From the NCBI GenBank assembly GCA_009746045.1, contig RPFO01000015.1, positions 3,289,836-3,353,835 of the forward strand: 64,000 nucleotides of DNA. Reading direction: 5' to 3'. Under the pieces are notes generated by a model that was not told the origin of the DNA, searched no databases, and saw only the letters and a program-made list of their open reading frames with translations. The position numbers were made by a program, and so were the translations under genes. Shown here piece by piece: positions 35,594 through 47,333 of the stretch. The DNA comes from Mesostigma viride. Lineage: Eukaryota > Streptophyta > Mesostigmatophyceae > Mesostigmatales > Mesostigmataceae. The first letter of the stretch is position 1, and each line of letters starts with the position of its first letter.

Positions 35594-36314
35594 CCTACGT
35601 CAGATTTATAGCGTCTTATCAGTGTTTACGGCCACTGAGCGGAAGCCTTAGTCGCAATATCCTCACACCCTCGAAAATTCGGGAAGTACCCGTGCAAGTT
35701 TGTGGTTGGCTTCTTGTATGTGCTGTTAAAGGATGATCCTCTGCAATGACGTTTGTATTTTCCCCTTATTTGCCGCTCGTCCTTGTTGTTTGAGTTACAT
35801 GATTTAGCTGCTCACCAGCTTGGGCGGGAAGCATGTGCGGGATTTGGTAACACGTTCATACTTCTGGCCCTCCCTCCTCAGCACTTGATGTGGATGAATA
35901 TGTTGGTAGGACATGCCAATCATGCCAGGAGATGAAACCTAGTAATGCGGGTCAGATAGCAGATCGAGCCTCGTACCCTCCATGATCCTATTATAATGCC
36001 TTGGGATTCCATTATGATGGATTTTGGGGGGGCCAAAATAGAATGCCAAAGGCAATTAATGCGCAGATCCTCGTGTTTGTAGACCGCCTTACTAGACGTT
36101 GTCACCTTGTCCCTTGTCCCTTGGAGCTTACTGCTCGAGTGACTGTGCTCAGCTGTACCTTCAAAACGTTTATCGTTACCATGGGTTGAGCAGGCAGTTT
36201 ATCTCCGATAAGGACAAGCTGTTTACCTCGGACTTTTGGACAGAGTTCTTTGCTGCTATTGGTACTAAAGTGACGTTTGGCACTGCGTACCATTCCTCCT
36301 CCTCACGCCATTAG
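35594..36314 (+). mobile_element. Plus-strand Ty3/Gypsy fossil, right part (integrase)
   Basis: An integrase zinc-binding remnant (PLICRSSLLFELHDLAAHQL, later HANHA) is followed by catalytic-core blocks ILVFVDRLTRRCHLVPCP and RQFISDKDKLFTSDFWTEFF. It continues the element whose RNase H is at 15.2-15.7 kb and is interrupted by the family-1 element. It is old and broken in many places. Confidence 0.8.
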
Positions 36315-36518
36315 GCAGAGGGACTAGCAAAACACTGGTAGAATATGGGGAATTACTAAGATCCCTTAAATCTGCTTCTAATAACGACACAAGTATTTGT
36401 TTTAACTCTTATAATTTGGAGGGGCCCATACGGTACATCGGAGAAAACCACACTAGGAGGAGGGTATGAGGGAGTCTTTTCTTCAAAGACCCGAGAGGAA
36501 TCTATAATAATAGAGATG
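36315..36518 (-). repeat. 204-bp inverted repeat, right arm
   Basis: Reverse complement of 14,478-14,681 with about four differences. Confidence 0.9.
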
Positions 36519-36819
36519 TAACGGACTTCATTGGTAAGACACGGAGGAACATACGCAATAAAACATCTATTGTCATTGTTGGTCATTAATGACCAGCCAT
36601 AGGTCATACAGGAGGATCATGCACCGCGGGTAACTCAGTAGTAGGGGTTACTTCTACTAAGGATAAATTCTTGACCTTACAGTGTCGTTCCGGCAACTCA
36701 TAGGTGCAGCCTATCAGGGAACCAGGTAACAGCTAGCCTGCAGCCCGAGGCTTACTATAACCATGGTGTCATGTTCTCGTCAGAAGGCAACAAATGTGAA
36801 AACGCTAGCTGCCCAAATC

Positions 36820-36960
36820 TGAGATTCCGCGGTACACAGGAAGTAAGAAAGCCTAGAAGCTACTAGCAAGGAATCGAACCTAGGACCATAGTGTTATAAT
36901 TTATAGTGATTTTATGGCCTTGATGCCAATCTAAGCCCTACAAAATATCAACAATCGTTA
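36820..36960 (-). other. tRNA-like internal promoter boxes (possible SINE remnant)
   Basis: On the minus strand GGTTCGATTCC (B box) follows TTGGCATCAAGG (weak A box) by about 45 bp. The flanking arms do not fold into a proper acceptor stem, so this is not a tRNA gene. Confidence 0.25.
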
Positions 36961-37757
36961 TAGGGCCTATGGTCGCCACTAATTTAATATGGTGACCCTG
37001 AATGAGGAGTGGTAAGGATACAGTCCCATGAGAGTGACAAGTGCGACCATCACCATATATAGTGCACAGTCACCTGAGAGGAATGAGGGATAGCTACTAT
37101 GTAATCCTAGTCTCCTAACAAGGGCCTCGCTCACAAAGGAGCTGGCAGCCCCACTATCTACGAGGACAGAAACCTTGAGGATACCATGAGGATGCAGAAA
37201 AGGGTCTACCACGGTAGTAGGAACGGTAAGGCCACCATTTGGAAACATCAAGGGACGAACACGCAGGGGTGCAGAGGATGCAGCATCCACAGTAGTGACA
37301 AAACAGGTAAACAAAATTTTTCTGAGCTTGGGGTACTAGCTGAGAACCTGACCAGGCTACCCCCTGCTGACAGGTCTACTGTTTCCCTCCCCCCTCACAT
37401 CATCCAAGCTAGGGAACGAACCCTGGAGGAAACCCCGGTGAGAAAGCCATTGCAGGAGAATCACGAGGGTATTGAGAGGGGATGGCAATCCTGATCAGAA
37501 TGGGGATTCACTAAGGAGCCTGTCTGTACAGCATTTAACCTAGAGGGTTAAGGAGCAGAAGAGGAACGACCAGAGGGTGGGCGAAGGGGAGAGGCCCGCT
37601 GAGGAGTACGCGGAGGGCGGGCATTGGGATGAGGGGGGGGGGGCAGAAAGAAACTTGGGGCACTCCCTCTGAAGATGGCCCACCTCATGACAGTGATAAC
37701 ACGTGACGTGAGACACATCCAATGCAGATATATCTGTAACACAAATATCTAATTCTT

Positions 37758-38936
37758 CTACATATGCCTCTTCTTCTCCAGGAGTGAGGATAAGGTTATG
37801 GACCCTTGTACGGACAGGATAAGGAGCATACATAAAATCAGCAACACGGAGGAGATGGGTAGGAACAGCAGCCAGAGGAAGGTCACGAAAACGATAGGCA
37901 GAAAACTGTTAAGGCGCTCTTGCCAATCAGCGTATGGAGGCACTACATGATTTTCCAATCTCCTAAACAATTCTGCTACTGAGTTAGGGTATGCATGGGA
38001 CGCGAGGGACTCACATTGAACAAGGGTGGCAAGGGCAGGAGCCACACACGTGGTAAGGTAATGAGGGACAAGAACAGCAATTACAGCATCAGGGAGTTTC
38101 CACCTATAATACTGTTCCCAAGAGGCCGTCTGCTGAGTGAGGAGCATCAGAAAGGTGAAAAACTGCTGAGGAGTGGAACTGGTATCTAACTTAGGCACAC
38201 TAGCAAAGGTGGGAAGGGGAGGGGGCTTAGATGCACGAGAAGGATCACTTTTATCCATAGGCCCACTCTTTTCCGCAAGCACATACTCAGGCAGTAACCA
38301 ATTATGAGGAGCAGGATAGGTCTTAGGAAGAGGACGTGAGGGCATTACAGAGTCAGGGTGGTGACCACAGGTGTGAGGAACAGTATATGCTTCTCTGATT
38401 GTGAAATAGGAAAAATGATCATAGTTTTTATCATGGAGAGGCATGGTGCTAAAATCCTGATTAATCTCTAACTCTGCTACACGCGACGGGATTTGGGCTG
38501 CCTCATAGGCCGTATCAAGGTATGCCAAGGAAGCAGGAGGATGTGTAGGAATGGCAGTAGGGTACCCAGTAGGGCCCACAGGAGCGAGACTACTTACACC
38601 ACGAGGCGCTGACACCTGAGGAGCCTGAGAGGGTATAGACACAGAGGGATTCCCTGCATTACCAGGAGGAATAGCAGAGGCTGGGGCAATAGCCCTAGTG
38701 CGCGCCTCAAACGTAGGAGGAGGAATAATAGGTGAACGGTGAAAGGACGGAGTAGAGGGAGTACTGTCAGAACGTGCACTCTGAGACGGAGGAGTCAAGT
38801 GATGGACAGTGTCCAAGGAATCACGTCTATTACCCATAGCCAATTGAGGAGTACCAGAATTAACACCAGGAGTAACACCTGAGGAACGTTGGTTAATGGG
38901 AGACATACCCCCACCAAGAGACGTTTGAGAGGACAT
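37758..38936 (-). mobile_element. Gag of family-2 copy b
   Basis: A frame of 392 codons, Pro/Ser/Thr-rich at first, then a capsid-like part (MPLHDKNYDHFSYFTIREAY; CESLASHAYPNSVAELFRRL). The same order of motifs is found in the Gag remnant at 42,900-43,600. Confidence 0.75.
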
Positions 38937-39728
38937 GTTTGAGGTGCAAAGGAAAGAAATACACTGGACGAGGAAAGGTTAAAAAGCTGAACAAGGACAA
39001 GATAAAAATCTGGTCAAGGACAAAATAAAAATCTGACCAAGGCTAAAATAAAATCAGATCAAGGATAAAAGAAAATCAAGTCAAGGAGAAAATAAAATCA
39101 GATCAAAAGGGGCATGACCAAGAAAACAAAGGGGAGTGGCTACCACTTTAGCAAGGAAAAGGAAGGAATGCTTTAAAATCTGATCAAGGATAAAATAATA
39201 TCTGATCAAGGAGAAAATAAAAAGGAAACAAAGGAAAACACTTGAGCATTATTGTAGCTTATTGTTACCGAAATGCCGTGTTGGTCCGTACGGCAACTCG
39301 GGTATGAAAGTACGCCGTATTGTACGGTACCGACGCTTTCGACCGCGTACGCCGTACGATTTTCGCTGTTTTTCACTTTGGACTTCGCCGATTTCGGAGG
39401 TGCATAGGGCGGGGGGGCAGGTGTCACGCGAGATTGAGGCCCAGGAACCTGTCCGCGGTGCTGAGATAGCAGAAATTGCAGCGAGTGCATAGCTACTCCC
39501 TAGTAAGATACGCGCGTGACAGTGCACCTTTTTCCTTTTTGACAGGATTTTTTATTGCGTGGGAGAAAAGCTGTAAGGGGACAGCCTGGCAGAATCATAA
39601 GCGTGCAGTTCTAGAAGGACGCGGAAAATTGACGAGAAAAATGGACAAGGAAAATGGACGAGGAAAATGGAGGGTGGTGCGACGGTTCATGCATTGTGCG
39701 CCAGGCAATCACCTACTGAGATGCGACC

Positions 39729-40160
39729 ATGGCGCTGCGTAGAGCCCCAAACGACAGAAAAGTACAGGAGTATCAATACCTCCATCTGATTGACGAGGTG
39801 GAAAAGACCGTTGGGGAAGAGGTGGTAGTCGGCCAGAGGTGGGCGTGCAAGCTGTGCGATTACAAGTTCGGCAGGCCTGGCAGCTTTAGCAAGGATCGCG
39901 TTGTCGGCCATCTCGGCCACATCCCCAACAAGGGAGCCGCGTTTTGCAAGGAGTCCGGGAATGTAGAAGGCCTGATCGGGAGGCTTCAGGCGGCTGAGGC
40001 AGCCCGGTTGGAAAGGAGAGAGCTGAGGGCAGCGCTCGGTGCCCGCGTTGCCAAGGCCCTTCTGCCTGCCGCTGCCCCGGGTGCTGGCCCTTGTGGCTCT
40101 GGCAAGGCAGTGCAGAAGACGATTCCACAGTGCTTTTCCAGGCATATCATTGGCAGTTGA
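39729..40160 (+). CDS. BED-type zinc-finger protein of the hAT-like element
   Basis: A 143-codon ORF starting MALRRAPNDRKVQEYQYLHL. The segment WACKLCDYKFG...VVGHLGHIPNKG has the C-x2-C and spaced His residues of a BED finger, the DNA-binding head of hAT transposases. An Ala/Leu/Arg-rich helical segment follows and the ORF stops with no DDE domain. It may be a deletion product of a full transposase. It might still bind element ends and compete with a full-length enzyme, which is inference. Confidence 0.6.
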   Translation: MALRRAPNDRKVQEYQYLHLIDEVEKTVGEEVVVGQRWACKLCDYKFGRPGSFSKDRVVGHLGHIPNKGAAFCKESGNVEGLIGRLQAAEAARLERRELRAALGARVAKALLPAAAPGAGPCGSGKAVQKTIPQCFSRHIIGS

Positions 40161-40164
40161 CAGC

Positions 40165-40188
40165 GTTATCTGGGCATGCCCAGATAAC
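40165..40188. repeat. 24-bp perfect palindrome
   Basis: GTTATCTGGGCA followed by its exact reverse complement, inside the hAT-like element just 3' of the BED-finger ORF. It could form a cruciform or hairpin. Confidence 0.9.
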
Positions 40189-41596
40189 TGCAGTTTGCCA
40201 TATACTTTTTCTCAGGAATGCCCTGGCAGTTGACGGTGTGTTTTCTGGGCTACTTGCCACTTCGTATTTACTTTTTCGGGCATTTCCTTGGCAGTTTATT
40301 GTGTGGTTCATTCTGCATGGGTTGATTGCCATTTTATTTTTCAGGGATTCATGGCATGCACTTGTTGTCATTGTGCAGCAAAGCTGCCGACTGTAGTGCT
40401 ATCACATCCACTGCATCAACTAGGCAGAGATCTGGGTGCATTATACCATATTCAATCATGCATTATATTGAGTTGATGGCATTCATGCAAATTTTGTAAA
40501 GGCTGATGCATTATAATTAAAGGGTATTATAATAAAAGAGACCGGTGTTAAATGGTCAATAATTTGCATGACCACAATATACACATGTACTTGAAGGATG
40601 TATTGCAATGTAAATCCAAGTGTGGCAGGTGGCAAGTCACTACCACTATATGTTCATTAATGAATAGCATAGAATAATTATATAGGAGTAACATTTGTTG
40701 GCTGCAGGGTCACACATCCTTGGAATACCCCGTAGTTTTCAGCATTCGCCTCAAAAATACCCCGTACTTCTTAACCACAACTTGAAAAATACCCGTACTG
40801 CCGTACTGCGTATTTTTTCCCGTATTTTTTACCCCTCCTGAAAATACCCGTACTTTTGCAGTACGCGCGGGTTTTACCGAATACCCCGTACTGCCGTACA
40901 GACCAACACGGCCGAAATGCCGAGGACGCCTGAAACCAGCGCCCGTTGGTAAATAAACATCCGGCTCAAGAATCTGCACGAGGAAGCATATAAGAAAACA
41001 CAGCAGCATGCACGGAAAAGAGGTGTAGTCGAAAGAGACGCTAATCGTCCCACTATCCAGCCCTATTGAACCGTCCATCCCAGCTAACGTAATCAAACAA
41101 CATTCCAAGGAAAAGCGTGTATACACAGGAAGAAAAGGAGCTAGCTTACGGTTCTGCACGAGAAATCATCTAAAGAAACGCAGCAGCAAGCACGGAAAAG
41201 AGGTGGAGTCTAACGAGACGCTAACCGTCTCCCTAATAACCAGCACAATTGAACCGGCTAACCCACTATCTAACGTCAAACAGCACCCAGCAAGGAAATG
41301 CACACACAGAAGGAAAAGGAAAAGAAACTAGCTACGTGAGGAGTTCATCCGCTTTGAGCAGGTCTAACTTCTAGGCAGGGCGTGTCCCGAATCGGGCAGC
41401 ACTACTCCCCTAGCTTGCAGGCGACCTGCCCATTACCTGTCAAGAGGTTGTCTTCTTCTGTGCCCTGGCCGCGGAAGGTCTCTGGCGTATAAGGTGACCG
41501 TTGCAAGGGAATATCGTCGCGTCCACCTAAACTACCTCCGATACCATCGTTACGCCCTGGCTCCTCTCTATCCCAAACGCCTAGCCTGACTTCACC

Positions 41597-42382
41597 CGAT
41601 TACAATTCGTTCAAGTGGCCCGCCGGAGCGGCTGTACAATTTTTCCCAGTGAGCGCGCTGCCAAGTGTACTTGTGGGCAAATTTTTAGGTGCCCCGTCAC
41701 TTCGAGGTACTAAAAATTAGGCTACGGTACGAATTCAGCGAATTTCAGCGAATTTTCAGTCGAACCAAAGGAAGTGACGCCAACTACCAAAAAGTTTCCG
41801 TTACGAATTTTCAGCCCAACACTCGCGCAAAATGAAGTGACGGCAACTACCAAAAATTTTCCGTTACGAATTTTCACTCCCACACGTTTGCACAAAAGAC
41901 TTGACGGCAACTACCAAAAAGTTTCCGTTACGAATTTTCAGTCCCACACTTCGCGCAAATTTTAGTAGGGCTGCACGCAAGCTACCTTTCAAAATTTTGC
42001 GCTAGTATGGAACGCATTTCATTCGTCTGGAGGAACGCTGCCCGCCAACTACCCCCGTTCAGAAAGTTCCGCCGAAATTTACCCGAGATTTGGAAATCTG
42101 AACGTCCGCGCAAATTTTAGTAGGGCTGCACGCAAGCTACCTTTCAAAATTTTGCGCAAGTATGGAACGCAATTCATTCGTCCGGAGGAATGCTGCTCGT
42201 CAACTGCCCCCGTTCAGAAAGTTGCGCCGAACTTTACTTGAGATTTGGAAATCTGAACGTGCGGTTGGAGTTTCGCGGGGAAACCCAAGTTCCCAAGTAA
42301 TTCACCAATGACGCGCTTCGAACACTTGTCCGCTAAAACCTAAGCAGCCGCTCCGGCTGGCCACTTAAACGAAACTTGATAG
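41597..42382. mobile_element. TIR element with internal tandem repeats (MITE-like), inserted in an LTR
   Basis: The LTR at 12,885 reads straight through ...TTCACC|TAAACTAG, while here 786 bp intervene. Imperfect inverted ends share TTCGTT[C/T]AAGTGGCC and then GCCGGAGCGGCTG. Inside are three to four copies of a 58-bp unit (GTTACGAATTTTCA; 41,748-41,957) and two of about 155 bp (GCGCAAATTTTAGTAGGGCT; 41,955-42,262). There is no coding capacity. The target duplication is unclear. Confidence 0.75.
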
Positions 42383-43756
42383 TAAACTAGTGAGGGACCT
42401 AGTGATGAGGAGCTATGTTGTGGAAAGACCTGGGACGTGACGACTCTGTTCTCAATGCATTCTATTATAATACGCCATACACCGAATAAAACCAGGGTAC
42501 TACGAAGGAAACAATACTACACTGCCATGACCCTAGCTATAATATGTGTTAATTCATAACACACGCCGGGTGCAATTCACGAAGGGCAACTGCTGCATAA
42601 ATGATCGCCGACCTTTCGTGTATGCTCGGGCCGACATCGACCCTTGCCTACAGGACCAACGCATGTCCACAAGGTTCACACGCAGGATAAAAGGACCACT
42701 ACTAAAGTACGCAGCGCGGCGCGACTGCACCGAACCACCATACTGTACAATTGCCACGTCACAAGGCCCGGTACCGACCGGCCAAAAGGTCCTAACTACA
42801 CGTAAGCCTAGGAAAGTCAACGAACTGTTCCGGAATGGCTGAGGCAACAAAGGACCTAATTTACGTCCGTAACAACAACAAAAGTTACGCGACGTAACAG
42901 CTTCTCGAAGGGAGGAATAAGCAAAATGATCATAGTTTCTATCATTCAGGGGCATGGTGCTGAAATCACTATTATTAACTTCTAAATCTGCAACACGAGA
43001 AGGAACCTGGGGTCCTGGGCAGCCTCGTAGGCCGTGTCAGGGTAAGACCAAGATGCAGGAGGGCAAACAGGAACTGCACTAGGGCGGCCATAAGGACCTA
43101 CAGGGGCAGGGTAACGACCCATGTTAGACGCAGGGATAGAGGAAACAGGATGAGGTTGAGGCCTTAGTAGAAGCATTATCAGGAAGTGAGGCCCTAATTG
43201 AGGGTTGGACCAGGGTTGCAGAAGGGGCAGGGGCCAGGTTTAAAGTGAAGGAAGGGTCATCACTAAATCTGACACGCATACGTTCTTCATAAGTGGGAGG
43301 GGTAACAGAGGTGCGACGTTGATCACTAGCGGTAGGGGAAGGAGGTGAGGTACGTAGGATACCTTGAGGGGTGAGGTGGTGTACTGTCTCCAACGAGTCA
43401 CGTCTATTAACCCTAGTATAGTTAATAATATTATTAGTAGTAGTAGTGGCAGGTATAGGTGACATATTCTGATCAGGCACTCCGCAAAGGTGAAAACCAT
43501 TTGCGTTCAGTGCCGGGCCGCGGAAAACGCAGTAAAAACGCGATCTGCAAATGAATCCGACCGGAATCGAACTGGGGACCTCTCGCACCAATTTTGCTGA
43601 CTATAGGACGGACGTCTCCGGTTACCATGGCATCGCCAACTTACACCTACAGTCATCCGCAAAAGTTCTCCTGTCCGGGGAGTGATGCAAGCCTTTCGGA
43701 TTTGGTATATCTCCGGATTTGACATATCTCCACCCACAGGATCCATGTTTAATAAA

Positions 43757-45637
43757 TAAATAAATTAGACACGTGACTTATTAATAGACACGTGACTGCG
43801 TCACGTGAGCATAAGTCCTCAGTGGGAGGGGAACATGGGATGGAATGGATGGTATAAGCTATCTAGGTCCTAGTTACAGGGGTGTGGGCACCGCGGCCCG
43901 AATCGCTATGAATGCCATACTTGGTCACACGCGGAGCCCCCACAGGCTTGGGGGTGGTCTCCTTCATCACTACTTGCCATCTATCCTTGCGCACCATCTG
44001 CCTCCATATTACAGACAAACCAGGAGGCTGCCCGGGGGTGAGCCCGTCACGTCTAGTGTAGCACATGTCCATGCCGAGTCTATCACGAAAAGTCCACGGG
44101 TGGCGGCCCTGCCGCGCGCGGCCGGGGGCACGCCAGGTGAGGACATATCGCCCAGGCTGGGCGGGCTTGGTGCCAGCTAGTCTATCTGATGTATCTACCT
44201 GATCTGTGCGGGCCAGGTGCCCGGCTAGGCCCAGGCGCCTGTGCCTAATAATGTGGGAAACATAGGGCAAATCAGCGTACAAATCCTCATTACTAATGTG
44301 CAAACCAAAGGGGATGTTAAGGGCCTTGCGCAGCATCTTGGTGACGGCGCCGTCGAGTCGTTGCTCCAGCTCCTGCATCAGTGTCCACGTCTCGGCGCCG
44401 TAGGTCAGGATCGTCAGAATGACGACCTTGAAGAGGTCACGCTTGACGATCCGGGGTAGGGCGGGGTTGCTCCACCAGCGGCGGTGGTCATGGAGGTGCG
44501 CCCACGCCATGCCGATCCGTGTCGTCATGTCATCCTCGCAGTCGGGAAGCCAACTGCCGAGCAGCTTGAAGCGGCCTGAAGGAGGGTAGTTGACCTCGGC
44601 ATCGTCTAAGAGGCGGAGTGTGGGTGGGGGCCCTGCCATGCCGAGGGCCAGGGCCTCCGTTTTGGGGCTGATTTCTAGACCAACCGCCCGAGCCTCGAGC
44701 GCCAGGCAGTCCAGCCAAAGTTGGGCAGACTCCGGCTTCTCGATGAGCGTGATGTCGTCGGCATAAATGAGGTCAGCTAGTCAATTCTGCTTGTTAGTCG
44801 GCCCCCTTCCCCAAGCTCGTTCGTGATCGCTAGGCCAGGGGCACGGCCTGCAATGCTAGCAAAGCGAGCACGTGCCTGGCGCATAACATAATCCACTACA
44901 ATAATAAACAGGTACGGCGACAGGACGCAACCCTGCCAGACGCCGGTCTGCAGTGGGCATGGCGGGGTAATGCCGTGTTGAGTGCGCACCGAAGTGGTGG
45001 ACCCCTCATACAGCGTGCGGATGACGGTAATCAGGGGAGTGGGGACGCGAGCGCGAGCAAGTACAGCCCATAGAGCGTCCCAGAGGACAGAATCAAAAGC
45101 CTTGATGAAGTCGACGAAGATCAGGATTGCGGGAAACTCACCAGGTTGCAGGAGAGCGATTTCCTCGAAGAGGCGACGCGCGACGAAGATGGCCATGACG
45201 GTGTTGCGCCCAGGACGGAAGCCCATTTGACTTTCCCCAAGGTGACAGTCGAGAGCAGAACGAAGGCGGTTGAGGATCATGCGCATGAACAACTTAAGTG
45301 CGGCGCTCTGGATGCAGACTCCTCTGTAGTTGGCGGGGTCGTCAGGGGAACCTTTGTTTTTGTACAGCATAATACGGTAGCTGTGCTGCCACTCAGGAAT
45401 CGGCGGCGCGTCGGCAAGCAGGATCCGGTTGCAGACGTCAAGCAGGAACCCCGTGAGCGCCGTCAACTTAATCACCGGGGCTGGGAGCTGGTCAGGTCCA
45501 ACGGCGGCATAAAAGCGGAGTTGCTTGGCGGCGGTGCTCAGCTCGAGCTCGGTGAACGGCGGGAGCTCGTTGGGGTCGGCCAGGGGTTCCGTCAGGGCTG
45601 GGTACGTGTAGTCCTGCTCAGCGGCGGGCGGCGTGGG
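43757..45637 (-). mobile_element. LINE, 5'-truncated, with 11-bp target duplication
   Basis: The duplication TGTTTAATAAA lies at 43,746-43,756 and 45,638-45,648, with a TAAA-type tail on the left (3') side. RT blocks: PANYRGVCIQSAALKLFMRM, MGFRPGRNTVMAIFVARRLF, FVDFIKAFDSVLWDALW, GVWQGCVLSPYLFIIVVDYV and YADDITLIEK. The C-terminal part has KMLRKALNIPFGLHISNEDL and RRLGLAGHLAR. This is typical of LINEs that use an apurinic-type endonuclease (lost here by truncation). A frame change near 44,777 separates the parts before and after YADD, so this copy is dead. Confidence 0.85.
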
Positions 45638-45736
45638 TGTTTAATAAAAGGAGAAACAATTAAGGCTTTAAAAGGAAATATTAAAGGAATAGGAAATTAA
45701 AACAATGAAGGAAAAAGGGAAGGCCTTGATTAACGT

Positions 45737-46201
45737 TTACAAATGAAAGGAAAGCAAGGTAGATGAATCCTTTTTGGTCACGGTAATAGAGAGGGAGCCA
45801 AATTCCAAGGTAAGAGGGGTTTCACTACTAGAGGAGGAAGAAGATCCACGTTCACGGCTAGGAGAAGGTGAAGGAGTAAGAAATCTGTCAGGGATATGAG
45901 GAGGAGAATTATTTTCAGTGGGAATTTCAGGAGGAGGACGTGTAGGACAATAATGGATTCCTATGTCGGTTTGACTATACCAAAGACAGAACTGTTGTGC
46001 TTCTTCAAAGAGGTGAAACTTCCTACTATATCTAAGAACAGGAACAGAGGAATTATTAATCACAGCACGGGCATCAGCCCAAGAAAGGAAGATGCATGAC
46101 CAGGAGGAGGTGATGACAGCATGGTATTTTGCACGGCTATTATTGCTAGAGGAACTGGAACGAGGACGGTTGGGAAAACGATGTCGCCCTGTACCCTGCA
46201 T
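45737..46201 (-). mobile_element. Hybrid-binding (viroplasmin-type) ORF of family-2 copy c
   Basis: The segment YHAVITSSWSCIFLSWADA, then RKFHLFEEAQQFCLWY, follows the YxAV...IFxSW...KF...EAxxF pattern of RNase H1 N-terminal domains. A Pro/Ser-rich tail follows. It lies between the leader and gag, the same place as the ORF at 28,390-28,731. Confidence 0.65.
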
Positions 46202-46758
46202 GGTATCGCACCTGGTCGCGGTGAAACTGAGGAACTAGACGTTACAGGAGGTGTAGGATCGGGTGTCGTTGCCGGATCTGAAAGCCCACCGACCACGCGG
46301 ACGAGGAATCCAGCACCGATTGGTATGTGAGCAGCCGGCTCAAGGCTCTGCACGAGAAATCATCTAAGAAAACGCAGCAGCATGCACGGAAAAAGAGGTG
46401 TAGTCTAATCGAGACGCTAATCGTCTCCCTAACCAGCACGATTGAAGTCCGTCTAACCCACTATCTAACGTCAAACAGCACTCTGCAAGGAAATGCACAC
46501 ACAGGAGGAAAAGGAAAAGGAAGCTAGCTACGTGAGGAGTTCATCCGCTTTGAGCAGGTCTAACTTCTATGTGTAGGCAAGGCGTGTCCCGAATCGGGCA
46601 GCACAGTCTGTCTACCCAGCTAGCTTGCAGGCGCCCGCCCTTTACCTGTCAAGAGCGTGTCTTCCGGCCGGCACCCCGGCCGCGGACGGTCTCTGGCGTT
46701 TAAGGTGACCCTGGCAAGGGAACTTCGTCTCGTCCACCTAAACTATCCTCGCTACCAT

Positions 46759-47333
46759 TGTTACGACCTGGCTCTCCTCCTACGTCTCTATTCCAAGAGC
46801 CTCGCCTGACTCTACCTAAACTAACGAGGTTACCTAATGAGGAAGAGCTATACTGTGAATAAGGTCTGGGACGTGACGGTTCTGTTCTCAATGCACTACG
46901 GTACATCCGACTATACAATACGCCATATACCGATTAAAACCAGGGCACTACGAAGGAAACACTAATATGCCATGACCCAAGCCAGTGTATAATAAATCCA
47001 TAATACACGCCGAGTGCCAACACGAGGGGTAGAACGTGCATAAATGATCACTAACGGTCCGACATGCTCGGGCCGACATGGTCCTCGCACGCATGATGCA
47101 CGCTGGTCCACTACATCTACACGAAGGATAAGGACCACTAATAAAGTACGCGGCGCGGCGCAAATGCACCGATGCACTGAACTACCGTAACATACAACAA
47201 GGATCCACTAAACATTGTCCACCGGTACTAGCTACACATAAACCTAGGAAAACCGGTAGACTGTTTCGGAACGACTGAGGCAAAGGACCTAATTTACGTC
47301 CGTAACCACAGCAAATTGTTACGCGACGTAACA
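46759..47333 (-). mobile_element. Gypsy-type LTR (family 2, copy c)
   Basis: 575 bp, TGTTACG to CGTAACA, clearly related to but more diverged than copies a and b. Confidence 0.8.

Larger units (their letters stand above)
39276..40911 (+). mobile_element. hAT-like DNA transposon, non-autonomous
   Basis: Terminal inverted repeats begin CCGTGTTGGTC[C/T]GTACGGCA. An 8-bp target duplication CCGAAATG lies at 39,268-39,275 and 40,912-40,919, the hAT size. The right end carries about six subterminal copies of TACCC(C)GTACT, likely transposase-binding sites. At 1,636 bp it codes only for a BED-finger protein and lacks the catalytic domain, so it would move only in trans. It contains a 24-bp perfect palindrome at 40,165-40,188 and lies in the leader of a Gypsy element. 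Confidence 0.85.
36519..42899 (-). mobile_element. Ty3/Gypsy fossil, family 2 copy b (5' LTR, leader, gag, protease)
   Basis: Reading leftward: 5' LTR 41,548-42,899 (with a TIR-element insert), a primer-binding site like TGGTATCGGAGG (initiator-Met type) at about 41,535-41,547, a leader containing a hAT-like insertion, Gag 37,758-38,936, a zinc knuckle (CYHCHEVGHLQREC) near 37,700, and protease 36,979-37,314 (KVSVLVDSGAASSFVSEALV). RT and the rest of pol are not seen before the inverted repeat. The outer LTR edge at 42,899 cuts the Gag of another family-2 element, so this copy inserted into it. It is broken. Confidence 0.8.
42900..47333 (-). mobile_element. Ty3/Gypsy fossil, family 2 copy c (5' LTR to gag)
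   Basis: Reading leftward: 5' LTR 46,759-47,333, a primer-binding site (TGGTAGCGAGG) beside it, a leader, a hybrid-binding-type ORF (45,737-46,201), a LINE insertion (43,757-45,637), and Gag remnants 42,900-43,600 (NRRDSLETVHHLTP; MPLNDRNYDHFAYSSLREAV) cut by copy b. It is the oldest layer on this side and is broken. Confidence 0.75.

Noticed and set aside
43560-43660. tRNA gene or SINE head (minus-strand AGTTCGATTCC)
   Set aside because: The T-stem does not pair and no acceptor stem or anticodon arm is found; it may be chance inside a gag remnant.
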